Positions 17,434 to 26,241 of a DNA stretch of 64,000 nt are shown here, piece by piece. This DNA is from Nostoc sp. S4 (GTDB lineage Bacteria; Cyanobacteriota; Cyanobacteriia; Cyanobacteriales; Nostocaceae): positions 62,001 through 126,000 of the forward strand of contig JAQYWR010000019.1 of NCBI GenBank assembly GCA_029379225.1. Reading direction: 5' to 3'. Position 1 is the stretch's first letter. Each line of letters begins with the position of its first letter. The notes beneath the pieces are model-generated. The model was given only the letters and a program-made list of their open reading frames with translations, searched no databases and was not told where the DNA came from. The position numbers and the translations under genes were made by a program.

Positions 17434-18675
17434 ATGTTTGACAAGTCCAAGCCAGCAAAAAATTATGCAAATCGTCTGACCACGATCGTGAATTCTTTTT
17501 ATAGATTATTTCAACACAAATTGCCTACAATAACTTTATTGTTACTAATAACATCTATTTGTGCTGGATGTGGAGAAAGTACTTCAAGAAGTAGTTCTAC
17601 AATGGATGTCAAAGCTTTAGAGCCTGAAGAACTAGGCTATTATCAAGAATTTGAGAAAATTTGGTACTCTACTGTTGAGAACTCACTTCTTCTAATTGAG
17701 TCAAACTCTTTGGTGGATCTGAATAAAGAGGTGAATCAAACAGAAAAGGTAGAAGAACACAAGGAAAACTTACAAGAAGCATTTGCTAATCTAAAAGAAA
17801 TTAGTAATCAAAATCTATCTCTTTTGACTCCGGTCTTGCCTCCTAGCTCAATGGAGGGTTTTCATTCTAAATGGTTGGAGCTATTACAAAGCGTTAAAAC
17901 TGCTCAATCTCCTCAAGATATAGTATTACAGAGTAAAACTTTCCTGACTGAATATAAAAAATTTGACGAAGAATTTGGTGATAGACCAAAGCAGTTTTCA
18001 GAAGATGATGGCACTATAGTTGAATTTAAACCTCTTTTTACTTCCGCGCAAGTTGGCGTTAACATACAAACCTGGGAATTTACCTTAGAATATCATCCAA
18101 GCATAACTACTCCTATTGGAGAATTCAGTGTTGCAAAACCTCCAAAGAAGTCTGCGGGGATTACCAAGTTGGTTGTTGTACATGGAGATAAAATTCGCTA
18201 TGTGACTCTAGCTCCAGGCTTTGAAGTTTTTGTACCTGCTAAATGTGGAGTAAAGATAAAGGAGGCTGAAGCTCCGCGATTGGTTGTTGAAGTTCCTGAG
18301 TGTGGCTCTCAATCTAAGACTGCTGAAGCTGAACCAGATTCGATTTCAGCCAAAGATCCTTCATCTTTTCCTGAATCATCTTTTCCAAGAGCATCATGTG
18401 GAGATTTACCACCTACAGCTCCTTCAGCGTATCCATTAAATTTCTACCCAGTCTTTATTAACTTTAGCGAAAGTAACTTAACAGAGGTTCAAAACAATTT
18501 TTGTAGGGATGCATATGCCTTAACTAGGGAGTCAACAGGCCAGAAAGCTATACAGGTAGCTTCTTTTGACAGCCTAATAAAAGCTGAAGAGTTTCGAGCT
18601 TTAATGCAGAATAAATTTGGTAGTGGAGAAATCGGATCGCTAACAACAATTTCTGAGCCTGGCGTTGCTCAATAG
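17434..18675 (+). CDS. Putative lipoprotein with SPOR-like C-terminal segment
   Basis: 413 residues. An N-terminal basic region is followed by a hydrophobic segment (about 30-44, LPTITLLLLITSICAG) and Cys46 in CAGCGES, a somewhat unusual lipobox, so the mature protein is probably a membrane-anchored lipoprotein. Residues about 60-180 are helical and acidic. About 195-290 are beta-rich (FEFTLEYHP-like strands). The last 75 residues, FYPVFINFSESNL to IQVASFDSLIKAEEF and KFGSGEIG, resemble the strand-helix pattern of peptidoglycan-binding or SPOR-like modules, with Cys pairs that may form disulfides. I do not know its role. The region behind it is decayed DNA. Confidence 0.6.
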   Translation: MFDKSKPAKNYANRLTTIVNSFYRLFQHKLPTITLLLLITSICAGCGESTSRSSSTMDVKALEPEELGYYQEFEKIWYSTVENSLLLIESNSLVDLNKEVNQTEKVEEHKENLQEAFANLKEISNQNLSLLTPVLPPSSMEGFHSKWLELLQSVKTAQSPQDIVLQSKTFLTEYKKFDEEFGDRPKQFSEDDGTIVEFKPLFTSAQVGVNIQTWEFTLEYHPSITTPIGEFSVAKPPKKSAGITKLVVVHGDKIRYVTLAPGFEVFVPAKCGVKIKEAEAPRLVVEVPECGSQSKTAEAEPDSISAKDPSSFPESSFPRASCGDLPPTAPSAYPLNFYPVFINFSESNLTEVQNNFCRDAYALTRESTGQKAIQVASFDSLIKAEEFRALMQNKFGSGEIGSLTTISEPGVAQ

Positions 18676-18758
18676 AGTGAGGAACAGATTTGTTTTGGTA
18701 CAATCGCTCAAAGTTACTTTAATAGTATTAGACCTTTATGTATTAAATCTTAATAGCT

Positions 18759-18932
18759 TTAGAGTTTAAGCTGTTGTCTCAACTCTTCTGTATTCTTTAC
18801 CTGAGTCCAATCAATATCACTATTTTGCAACAGTTCGACAGCTACGCCGATTAAATGCTGACGGTAGACGCGATCGCCTACTCTTTGCATCTTAATTTGC
18901 TCCAGCATCATCAGGAGATCCACGTTTTGCAC
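18759..18932 (-). pseudogene. Small ORF or C-terminal gene fragment
   Basis: On the minus strand a frame from GTG 18932 codes 57 residues with protein-like composition: LLMMLEQIKMQRVGDRVYRQ, then HLIGVAVELLQNSDIDWTQ and EELRQQLKL. The frame stays open for eight more codons upstream, without a better start, before a TAA. It looks like the intact C-terminal end of a longer helical protein whose front is missing. It overlaps nothing else and sits in a zone of decayed genes. A free-standing small gene cannot be excluded. Confidence 0.4.
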
Positions 18933-18958
18933 AACATTTGTGCTTTGCCCTTTTTATT

Positions 18959-19057
18959 GAAGCAAAAGTTACTTTGTTGCATGGTCAAAGACGTATTGGT
19001 AAGTCATCTTTACTTCAGCATATTCCTAAACTTGTCCCAAGAGTGCGATCGCTTTGA
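18959..19057 (+). pseudogene. Remnant of a P-loop ATPase (Walker A)
   Basis: The frame reads EAKVTLLHGQRRIGKSSLLQ and then HIPKLVPRVRSL before a stop. GQRRIGKSS is the Walker A loop of the AAA/NACHT-like ATPases that cyanobacteria often attach to signalling or substrate-binding proteins. Only about 30 residues survive; both sides are closed by stops. It stands shortly before a binding-protein remnant, consistent with one original gene or operon. Confidence 0.55.
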
Positions 19058-19168
19058 ATGCACTGAATATCCTGATTCTCCTCTAAGAATAAAGTCGATC
19101 CAGTCTGTGGCTGCGATCGCCTTTCCCTCTAAGAAACCGATCGCTTCCCCTGCCTGTGACTGATAACT

Positions 19169-19465
19169 TTGGCAACTGCTGTTTCCTCAAATAACTATAC
19201 TTTGGCTCAAGAAATATTGCGTGGTGTAGCACAGGCACAGAATGAGTTTAATAAAAATAATGGCTTAAATGGTCGATTGCTGGAGATGAAAATTGCCAAC
19301 GATGCAGGTCAAGAGCAACAAGCCAAAGAAGTAGCTGGGGAGTTGGTCAAAGATGCATCTATTCAATGGAGACATTTTATGGTTAGAGTAACCAAACGCT
19401 CACAGTTTCATAATAGGTCACGCCATCCAAAGCACCAGAGAGGTTTACTTTGGTGGCTGCGATAA
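19169..19465 (+). pseudogene. Remnant of a branched-chain-amino-acid-type periplasmic binding protein
   Basis: Residues 8-65 of the frame (NNYTLAQEILRGVAQAQNEF, NGLNGRLLEMKIANDAG, QAKEVAGELVKD) match the start of type-1 periplasmic binding domains as found in cyanobacterial receptor-like proteins. After KDASI the sequence loses similarity (WRHFMVRVTKRSQ) where a GVVGH-type segment is expected, and stops. No signal peptide or true start. I read it as a truncated, frameshifted relic that probably belonged with the Walker A remnant just upstream. Confidence 0.55.
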
Positions 19466-19715
19466 AAATGTAGGTTCTGGCATCCTAATATTGGCGGTTG
19501 TTGTAGCGATCGCATCTCTGATGAGGTTGCTGTTTCACTAACAGGAGTCGTCCTATCTGGCGGAATCCGCCAGATACCTCAATGGGTGCGTAGCTTGCCG
19601 CCGTAGGCATTGCTCAAAATTGTTGCTGCTGGCGATCGCACCCCCAATCGGCGATCGCCTTTTTCCTCTAAGAAAATTGTTAGTTGAGAGCTTGAGCGAT
19701 CGCATCATGGGTATA

Positions 19716-20201
19716 TTAGACCCGTCCTGTTTCACCTATCTGATCTGCATCGTCTGCTACTCCATTGCGAAAGCGCACTTCTAAGCCGTGTTCTGGCTCC
19801 CAGTCACACTCAGCTATCAACTTAAAAGTAGGAATATGCAGGTCATATTCAACGTGGGGCGGCACATAGATATATGAGAAAGTCACCTCATCCCAAACCT
19901 GAATGGGATTAGCCAGCTGCGGCATTTCCTCATCCCCTATCATCTCACGATATACATTATAATTTTGCAGCACCAGAGGCGCAGTGATGCTTAACACATC
20001 GCTTGGCAAGGCTAGAGCTTGCCGAATAGCTTCACGCTGGAGCGATGAAAGTTCCCCAATCTGCCCCTGCTCAAAATCCACACAAATTGGTACACAGCGA
20101 TCGCCTAAAACAGCATACTGTTCTAGAGTCCAGTGGTTGGATTCGTTTGTTATCTGTCCAAACTCAGCATCGTAGTAACTCGCCCAGAGTTTCTTTATCA
20201 T
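19716..20201 (-). CDS. Hypothetical protein, DUF6985-like
   Basis: 161 residues, acidic and soluble, no signal peptide or membrane segment. It opens MIKKLWASYYDAEFGQI, has PICVDFEQGQIGELSSLQRE and ends with a Trp-rich motif LIAECDWEPEHGLEVRFRNG. The pattern of a helix-rich N-terminus, VWDEVTFSYIYV and a final ECDWEPEHGLE recalls the DUF6985 group, which often occurs among toxin-immunity-like genes, but I am not certain. No toxin is adjacent; both sides are decayed intergenic DNA with many GCGATCGC sites. Start is the first ATG. Confidence 0.5.
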   Translation of the reverse strand: MIKKLWASYYDAEFGQITNESNHWTLEQYAVLGDRCVPICVDFEQGQIGELSSLQREAIRQALALPSDVLSITAPLVLQNYNVYREMIGDEEMPQLANPIQVWDEVTFSYIYVPPHVEYDLHIPTFKLIAECDWEPEHGLEVRFRNGVADDADQIGETGRV

Positions 20202-20613
20202 CTTTAATGTATGCGTTCTTAATATATATAGTTAGCAGTTCCATATTCCCTGGATTTTATCTAATCTGCAATTAAGAGTACTTTACCTCCTGGAGTAGGC
20301 GATGGTCTACGACCGACCGTAGGTCATCGCAGCGTAGCACTGTATCTGATCCATCTTGCGGCACTGGTGCTATGGCGATGCCTACGGCGGTCAAAGCTAC
20401 GCCCTGGCACTGTCCCAAAAAGCAGTTCTTAGAGGAAAAGGTGATTAGGTGCGATCGCTTAACTCAAAAGCAAAGGCGATCGCACCCACAAGACCGGATC
20501 GCCTCCGATCATTTGCGATCCGTTCTGCGGCTCTGGTTACTTTTATGCTGGGTGCGATCGCACTCAAGCGCATGAAGTCTTCAAAGCCCAAAACTATGAA
20601 AAGATGCAGTAAC
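20202..20613. other. Non-coding stretch rich in HIP1 palindromes
   Basis: About 410 bases without a supportable gene. It holds at least three GCGATCGC octamers and several related GGATCGCC or GCGATCCG variants, plus short repeats of the CTACGACCGACCGTAGG type. Reading frames here are short and compositionally odd. Confidence 0.4.
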
Positions 20614-20751
20614 CTAATTTTCAAATTCTAACCAAGCATCTTCTTCTGATTTACACCATCCACTATCAAACGAATAATAGGTTGCGCGATACTCAGTTTT
20701 TCCGTCAACTACACGAGTTTCGATAACTGATACAATTGCTGTTTCCTTCAT
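20614..20751 (-). CDS. Small hypothetical protein
   Basis: 45 residues from ATG 20751: MKETAIVSVIETRVVDGKTE, then YRATYYSFDSGWCKSEEDAW and a short end. The frame extends further upstream, but that part contains a HIP1-coded stretch and looks non-coding. The alternating strand pattern and Trp/Cys near the end suggest a small folded beta protein. Unknown family; it may be real or a fragment. Confidence 0.4.
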   Translation of the reverse strand: MKETAIVSVIETRVVDGKTEYRATYYSFDSGWCKSEEDAWLEFEN

Positions 20752-20817
20752 AATGTTCAAGAATGAAATTTCAAAGCGATCGCACCTGAAAGTGTTGCAA
20801 AGTGTTCTGTACATTCT

Positions 20818-21068
20818 ATGACCACTAGCTTTCTACCCAGTGCTGACGACCAAATTAACCCGTCAAGAGTCAAACTGACTCACCAACCGCCCCAAACAGA
20901 GAACCACTCAAACATCTGTTGATTGGTTCTGCTAAAGCTGTGACCATCACCATTCAACGTTTGCAGGTGATTGGTTATGCAGATGTGGGTGATTGGAGTC
21001 AACTGCTGCCAACTGCCAACCCAGACGAGGTGATGAGCATTTTAAATAGACCTGTTGTGGTGAAATAG
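20818..21068 (+). pseudogene. Frameshifted small cyanobacterial protein gene
   Basis: An ATG at 20818 starts MTTSFLPSADDQINPSRVKL and this frame stops after 34 residues. A second frame carries the body: EPLKHLLIGSAKAVTITIQR, then LQVIGYADVGDWSQLLPTAN and PDEVMSILNRPVVVK to the TAG at 21066-21068. I recall many Nostoc small proteins of the pattern LLVGSPKAV, GYAEVGDWSPLLPTGNPGEVMSIL, to which this body clearly belongs. The two frames differ by a one- or two-base shift near 20885-20905, so the gene is probably inactive or needs a frameshift. Function of the family unknown. A strong terminator follows. Confidence 0.55.
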
Positions 21069-21095
21069 TCGTCACTGCCAAATTCAGTAATAAAT

Positions 21096-21119
21096 GCCCC
21101 CAACTGGGGGTTATTTTTT
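21096..21119 (+). terminator. Rho-independent terminator
   Basis: CCCCC (21097-21101), loop AACT, GGGGG (21106-21110), then TTATTTTTT. It directly follows the frameshifted small gene ending at 21068 and is the clearest intrinsic terminator in the window. Confidence 0.75.
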
Positions 21120-21143
21120 GGTGTGTAAAGTGAGTAATTTTAA

Positions 21144-21587
21144 CAGGACTTACGCAATTGGCACACTGCGATCGCCATTTTATAGTATTTGTGTACTATA
21201 AAACTGATGCAACTGGCACAGTCAAGTGCGAAAAATATAACAGATGTATTAAATAAAGCCAAAAGTTAAGCGAACAAATAGAAGTCCAGTGAAAAAAAAG
21301 ACGCAGGAAAAAGAATCCTCGCAAAAGGTAGAGTATGAGAAAATCAAACTGATACTGGAGCAATGATTCTTGATCGAGCAAGATAAAATTTACAAAGTTG
21401 AACTATTGCCAATACTTGTTAAGTAGTCAAATCAACTATACATTAACGAATTTAGCAGAACATTTAGCAGAGATTAGTCATGACAAAATTAATAGATATC
21501 TGCGAAATGAAAAGCTAACTCCCAGGTTGTTGTGGGAGAATGTTCAAGAGTTAATAGAAACAGCTTGTGACAGTTGTGTAAGTCCTG
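21144..21587 (+). mobile_element. Internally deleted insertion sequence
   Basis: CAGGACTTACGCAATTG (21144-21160) and CAGTTGTGTAAGTCCTG (21571-21587) are inverted copies with two mismatches in 17, defining an element of 444 bases. Inside, near the right end, lies the N-terminus of a transposase. The left part repeats the end-like motif CAACTGGCACAG near 21212, as if the left terminus was partly duplicated. No obvious target-site duplication. The element is too short for a full transposase, so it could move only with help from a complete relative elsewhere. Confidence 0.7.
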
Positions 21588-21598
21588 TTTTTGATTGA
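21398..21598 (+). pseudogene. Truncated transposase N-terminus
   Basis: 66 residues beginning MNYCQYLLSSQINYTLTNLA, with SHDKINRYLRNEKLTPRLLW. This matches the start of a DDE transposase type common in Nostoc, which continues for about 250-300 more residues with the catalytic acids; here the sequence runs into the right terminal repeat and stops (DSCVSPVFD is read-through of the repeat). The catalytic domain is missing, so it is inactive. Confidence 0.7.
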
Positions 21599-21706
21599 AG
21601 ATTCAATGATATGAGGGTATAGTCTACGATCGCCGATGACGGAACGTAGCCCAATACGCTGGGGATAAGCCTTTTTCCCTCCCCCTGCTTCCCCAATTAT
21701 TTTTAG

Positions 21707-23038
21707 TTAAAATTCCCAGCTCAGTTGTAAGCCAACGATATCCACGCTACCTTCAAAATTACCTTTGAGCGTACCTGCTGTGGTACTTGACTGGTTAATG
21801 TCGCTATCGTCTACAAATACGTGGGTGTAACCGATGTCAAAATTGAATGACTTGGAAGGTCGATAGCTAGCACCCAAGCCAATCAAAGTGCGATCGCCAC
21901 CGGGTAGTCGGGGCGTATTAAATTCTTCATCAACAGGGCTAGGGTCGTAAGTTATACCTGTTCGCAGTGTTAAGCGGTTGCTCAGAGCGTAATTTACCCC
22001 AACTCCAAAACGGTAAGTATCATGCCAATTTTCCGGCTGTACGGTATCTGCTTGAACTGGATTGTCAAATTTGACTCGCAGTTCTTGAAAGCGGCTCCAG
22101 TTTGTCCAAGTGACATCACCGACAATTGCCAGACGAGGGTTGAGTTGATGATATATAGCAAGCGATAAGTTATCAGGCAAGTTTAAGACCGCGTTGGCTC
22201 CTGTGTCTGTGAATTGTCCCCTAGCAGTTAAGGCTCTAGCGCTTACAGGTACGGTAAAGTCGGCATCTCCCCTAATGTCTTGAGTAATTGGCGAGCGATA
22301 ACTTAAACCAATGCGGGTACTTTTCGATGGTTCGTACATCACCCCCAAGTTGTAGCCTACACTCCAATCGGAGCCTGTGACTTTCACAAAACCATCTGCC
22401 TGTTGGGATTGCAGAGGTAAACCAACACTTTGCCCAATTAAACCAAAGTTAATTGCATTCGAGAGTGTTGCTTGAGCATACTGGATATTCAGACCCGCAC
22501 CAATAGAAAAGTTATTGCTCAACTTGGCTGCTACTGTGGGATTAATATTAATAGTAGTAAGTTTGGACTCGACTGCTTGGTAACGCCCAACCCAGTTACT
22601 ATCGTATTTGCTAGCTAGCCCAAAAGGAACGTTAATACCAACACCTAGTTTCAGGCGATCGGAAACGCTCCAAGCAGCATATAGGTTTGGCACAATAATA
22701 TCAACGCCTGCTTCTCCACCGTTACCACCTGATAAGGGAACCCCTGTTACAGTGTTAGAACCCTGGTTTTGAAAAATAATTCTCGGAAAAATTACATAAG
22801 AAGCCCCAAAAAAAGAATTATCTGGTAAGCGAGTCAAGCCTGCTGGGTTAAAGAAAATTGTGCTGGCATCATCGGCTGTGGCTGCACTTCCGGCAAAAGC
22901 ATTTCCTAAACCTTTGACACTCTGTTCGTTGAGGGTAAATCCGCCAGCTAATGCAACGCTGCCTGTATTGTTTAGTGTCAGTGCTACTAGTATTGGTATT
23001 AATGACAATTTCACTGGCGATCGCTTCAAATTATGCAT
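21707..23038 (-). CDS. FadL/OmpP1-family outer membrane transport protein
   Basis: 443 residues from ATG 23038; the frame is open 42 codons further, but only this start places a signal peptide at the N-terminus (MHNLKRSPVKLSLIPILVAL, cleavage after VALA). The mature protein starts GGFTLNEQSVKGLGNAFAGS, followed by ATADDASTIFFNPAGLTRLP, the N-terminal plug signature of the FadL/TodX family. The rest is alternating beta strands of a 14-stranded barrel and ends in LQLSWEF with a terminal Phe, as expected for outer-membrane insertion. Family members import long-chain fatty acids or hydrophobic compounds. Such proteins are not universal in cyanobacteria, so transfer is possible, but codon use looks native. 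Confidence 0.88.
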   Translation of the reverse strand: MHNLKRSPVKLSLIPILVALTLNNTGSVALAGGFTLNEQSVKGLGNAFAGSAATADDASTIFFNPAGLTRLPDNSFFGASYVIFPRIIFQNQGSNTVTGVPLSGGNGGEAGVDIIVPNLYAAWSVSDRLKLGVGINVPFGLASKYDSNWVGRYQAVESKLTTININPTVAAKLSNNFSIGAGLNIQYAQATLSNAINFGLIGQSVGLPLQSQQADGFVKVTGSDWSVGYNLGVMYEPSKSTRIGLSYRSPITQDIRGDADFTVPVSARALTARGQFTDTGANAVLNLPDNLSLAIYHQLNPRLAIVGDVTWTNWSRFQELRVKFDNPVQADTVQPENWHDTYRFGVGVNYALSNRLTLRTGITYDPSPVDEEFNTPRLPGGDRTLIGLGASYRPSKSFNFDIGYTHVFVDDSDINQSSTTAGTLKGNFEGSVDIVGLQLSWEF

Positions 23039-23279
23039 TGGGAATTTTAGCTCTTGTGTTTGTTGTAATACCAATTCTGGATGAAAATGTACATCACAAG
23101 ATAGTCTATAGTCCCTCTGCAATACTTCTCGGTTAAAAGCAAAAGGAGAAGGTATACACTGCACCTTCTCCTTTTTAAGAAATTTTCACAAAGCCAAGTG
23201 TATTGAACTTACAGCCTTTTTCATCTATTTAAACTGCAACTCTACAGCTTTGCTCTAGGTCATAGCTATAGGCCTCTTA

Positions 23280-23804
23280 CTAAGGTCGCCCATAATGAGC
23301 TTTACCCTTACCATCAGTAGTTTCAAGGACTAGAACTTGCTGCCCGTAGTCATTTGTCTCAATCGACCACTGGTAAGTTTCAGGCTTTGCTGAATTGCGG
23401 CTGGAATAGGTGCGTCCACTATTGCAGATTTGTCCTTTAGATATGCTGTCGCTGGGTTGGAAAGTCAGACGTTGACCCTCAACCTTAATTTTGCCTTTTT
23501 CTTCTATGTACAAGTTAGACGCACAGTTATAGGTGGTGATTTGAAGCAGCCTGCTTCGCTGGTAGTTTCCGTTAGAGGCAAGTTGAAATTCATCGCTAGA
23601 ACCGTTAGGGGCTGCTGGCTGCCCTGTGTAGCTGTCTTGGTATTGAATCGACGAAATTCGACCGTAGCGCCACTGGCCTTGGAGTTCGTTAGGCACTCCA
23701 GTATCATTTTTACCTGCCTGACTCGCATTTGGGTACAAAACAAGGCTGGCACTGAGGCTCAAGCTAAGGGCACTAGCAGCAAAGAGGCGAGTAGTTTTTG
23801 ACAT
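23280..23804 (-). CDS. Small secreted protein
   Basis: 174 residues. A clear Sec signal peptide (about 1-30, LFAASALSLSLSASLVLYPN, cleavage after SQA) precedes a beta-rich domain: NELQGQWRYGRISSIQYQD, DEFQLASNGNYQRSRLLQ, a Cys pair (NCASNLYI and GQICNSG, probably a disulfide), and QWSIETNDYGQQVLVLETT at the end. The 'GxW' opening and strand pattern resemble lipocalin-like folds that bind small molecules. No known family. It follows the FadL gene region on the same strand (240 bases upstream of it) and may be expressed with it. Confidence 0.65.
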   Translation of the reverse strand: MSKTTRLFAASALSLSLSASLVLYPNASQAGKNDTGVPNELQGQWRYGRISSIQYQDSYTGQPAAPNGSSDEFQLASNGNYQRSRLLQITTYNCASNLYIEEKGKIKVEGQRLTFQPSDSISKGQICNSGRTYSSRNSAKPETYQWSIETNDYGQQVLVLETTDGKGKAHYGRP

Positions 23805-23907
23805 AGAATTAAGTTGCTTATTTGTTATTGAATAAATATGACTTTTGTAGAATCAGGATTCTGAATTCTTCTGTATCTACTGTGCTTAGTTAATGCAGTT
23901 TTCCAAT

Positions 23908-24360
23908 TTAGCCAAGAAACTGCAAACCATGCTTTTTCAAAACAGGCTGTACTTTTTCCATATTTAGCGCTGGACTATCTGCTACTTCACCCATTTCTTG
24001 ATAAAACTTTTCCGCACCCTTGGATGAAACTAAAACCAGAAATTTCGCTGTATTAGAACGAATTTTGAAGCCGTGTGGCGCATTATGAGGAATGTTAACG
24101 AAAGAGCCTGCTGATGCCAAAATTGTTTGTGTATCTATTTGGATGTCCATTTCCCCTTCTAAAATATAAAATGCCTCTTCCCAAGGGTGAGTATGCAGTG
24201 GCGGGCCATTTTCTTGTGTATCCGTAATTTCATAAACTGTCCAAGCTCCATTTGTATCTTCCCCGGTTGCCTTGGTTGTAAAATGTCCACCAAGAATTGA
24301 AAATTGATTACCTTCTCCTGGTGTGAGAATAATTGGTTTACGGATGGTTGAAGTTTGCAT
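23908..24360 (-). CDS. Cupin-domain protein
   Basis: 150 residues, one cupin barrel. Motif 1 is [20 protein letters not shown] (about 53-72), supplying two His and a Glu for metal binding; motif 2 is [14 protein letters not shown] (about 87-100) with another His. Single-domain cupins of this type include dioxygenases and isomerases; the short C-terminal helix (KHGLQF) gives no further hint. No neighbouring enzyme suggests a substrate. Start is the first ATG. Confidence 0.8.
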   Translation of the reverse strand: MQTSTIRKPIILTPGEGNQFSILGGHFTTKATGEDTNGAWTVYEITDTQENGPPLHTHPWEEAFYILEGEMDIQIDTQTILASAGSFVNIPHNAPHGFKIRSNTAKFLVLVSSKGAEKFYQEMGEVADSPALNMEKVQPVLKKHGLQFLG

Positions 24361-24556
24361 ATCAGCTATTCCTTGTTGTCTAATTTAGTAAATGTCAGCT
24401 ATAAACTTGATTTAATGTTTATCAGATTAGTAATCAATGGGGGAGAACCAGGGGAGATAATTGGTATTTTTTTGTAACTGATTATTAAGAAACTCAACTA
24501 GGATTAAAATTTCTAGGAATAATAAGTAACTTATTCTGGCTAAAGTCGATATTGTG

Positions 24557-26107
24557 ATGCTTAACCAGTCACTCAAATTCCCCAAAGCTGACATTTTGGT
24601 AATTGATGACACACCAGAAAACCTAAATCTCCTATCTGCCATGCTGACGGAACAGGGATATAAAGTTAGGAGTGTAACTAAAGGTTCTACGGGGTTACGG
24701 GGAGCAAATGCAGTTCCCCCGGATCTAATTTTGTTGGATGTAAATATGCCTGAGATGAATGGCTATGAAGTCTGTCAAAATTTGAAGGCAAACGATCGCA
24801 CCCGCGAAATCCCGGTAATTTTTATCAGCGCTTTGGGTGATGTACTTGATAAAATCAAAGCTTTTGCAGTTGGCGGGGTAGACTACATCACTAAGCCTTT
24901 TCAACTAGAAGAGGTTTTAGCACGCATTGAAAATCACCTGACAATTCGGCAATTGCAACAACAACTCCAAGCCCAAAATCAGCAGTTGCAGCAGGAAATT
25001 CGCGATCGCACTAAAGCCGAAGAGAAGTTTGCTAAGGTTTTTCGCTCTAGTCCCAATCCAATTGCGATCGCTACAGTTTCCCAAGCTCGTTTTCTGGATG
25101 TCAATCCCAGTTTTTTAAGGATTAGCGGCTATTGTCTAGAAGAAGTAATTGGACACACCGCTACTGAACTGGATTTGGGTAAAAATACAGTAGCATTCGC
25201 CCAGAAAATCCAACTTCTGCCGGAAACTGGCTCACTCTACAATCAAGAATTTGAATTTTCTACTAAGTCTGGTGAAGTCAAAATCATACTAATATCTATC
25301 GAATTGATTGACTTAGCTGGTGTACCATGTGCTTTATTAATTGCCAATGACATTACCGAACGCAAACGCTTAGAAAACGAGTTTATCTCTTTAGTCAGTC
25401 ATGAATTGCGTACACCTTTAACTTCCACAATGGGAGCATTGGATTTGTTGGGTGCAGGACAATTAGGAACTCTCAACGAACAAGGACAAAAAGTTTTAAG
25501 CATTGCGACAACTAATACTGAACGCCTGATGCGTTTGGTGAATGATATTCTCGATTTAGAGCGGATGAAATCCGGCAATATCTTCATGCGACAAGCCAAA
25601 TGCAATGTTGCCGAATTGCTAATTACTGCAACCGAAGCAATGCAAGCAATGGCAGATAAACTACAAGTCCAACTAATTGTCAATCCTTTAACAATTGAAC
25701 TTTGGGCAGACCCAGATCGCTTAATTCAAACATTGACAAATTTACTCAGTAATGCAATAAAATTTTCTGAACCAGGCGATCGCGTGTGGATTAGTGCCAT
25801 TCTCTCAGAATATAAAACCGTTGAGTCTCTAGAAAATCACGATTCCGACACCAAAGAGACTTTCTCATCCAACTATGTTTTGATTACCATCCAAGATGAA
25901 GGACGAGGAATTCCCGAAGATAAATTACAAATTATCTTCGAGCGTTTTCAGCAGGTAGATGCATCTGATTCCCGTAACAAAGGAGGAACAGGTTTAGGAC
26001 TGGCCATTTGTCGGAATATTGTCCAGCAGCATAACGGTAAAATCTGGGTTCAGAGCATTTTAGGTGAAGGCAGCACATTTTATGTATTGTTACCTTTAAG
26101 TCATTAG
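24557..26107 (+). CDS. Hybrid response regulator / PAS histidine kinase
   Basis: About 516 residues. A receiver domain comes first (about 10-130; acidic pair IDD near 17-19, phosphoacceptor Asp62 in LILLDVNMPEMNG, KPF). A coiled-coil linker follows (QLQQQLQAQNQQLQQE), then a PAS domain (about 160-270), a HisKA dimerisation helix (FISLVSHELRTPL, His283) and an HATPase domain with N box (NLLSNAIKF), G1 (DEGRGIPED) and G2 (GGTGLGLAI). All catalytic parts are intact. It is cytoplasmic, with no membrane segment, and probably relays a phosphate signal received at its receiver domain. The receiver-first order is common in cyanobacteria. The single-domain regulator 130 bases downstream on the same strand is a likely partner. 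Confidence 0.92.
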   Translation: MLNQSLKFPKADILVIDDTPENLNLLSAMLTEQGYKVRSVTKGSTGLRGANAVPPDLILLDVNMPEMNGYEVCQNLKANDRTREIPVIFISALGDVLDKIKAFAVGGVDYITKPFQLEEVLARIENHLTIRQLQQQLQAQNQQLQQEIRDRTKAEEKFAKVFRSSPNPIAIATVSQARFLDVNPSFLRISGYCLEEVIGHTATELDLGKNTVAFAQKIQLLPETGSLYNQEFEFSTKSGEVKIILISIELIDLAGVPCALLIANDITERKRLENEFISLVSHELRTPLTSTMGALDLLGAGQLGTLNEQGQKVLSIATTNTERLMRLVNDILDLERMKSGNIFMRQAKCNVAELLITATEAMQAMADKLQVQLIVNPLTIELWADPDRLIQTLTNLLSNAIKFSEPGDRVWISAILSEYKTVESLENHDSDTKETFSSNYVLITIQDEGRGIPEDKLQIIFERFQQVDASDSRNKGGTGLGLAICRNIVQQHNGKIWVQSILGEGSTFYVLLPLSH

Positions 26108-26151
26108 TCATTAGTCATTCGTCATTTACCAAGGACTAATGACAAACGACA
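26100..26151. repeat. TTAGTCA tandem/inverted repeat
   Basis: TCATTAGTCATTAGTCATTCGTCATT is followed by AAGGACTAATGACAAACGAC, giving direct repeats of TTAGTCA or TTCGTCA on the left and inverted copies on the right. It straddles the stop codon of the histidine kinase gene and may serve as a 3' hairpin. Elements of this type are frequent in Nostoc intergenic DNA. Confidence 0.5.
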
Positions 26152-26241
26152 AATTTTCCCCTACTTTTACCCGATTGCATTTTAGAATAATTCTAGACAT
26201 ATCAAGCTAATCGGCATCATATATGATGCGAAAGTGACACA

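Noticed and set aside
18855-19163. 102-residue plus-strand ORF
   Set aside because: It overlaps a better minus-strand fragment and the Walker A remnant in another frame; its composition is not protein-like.
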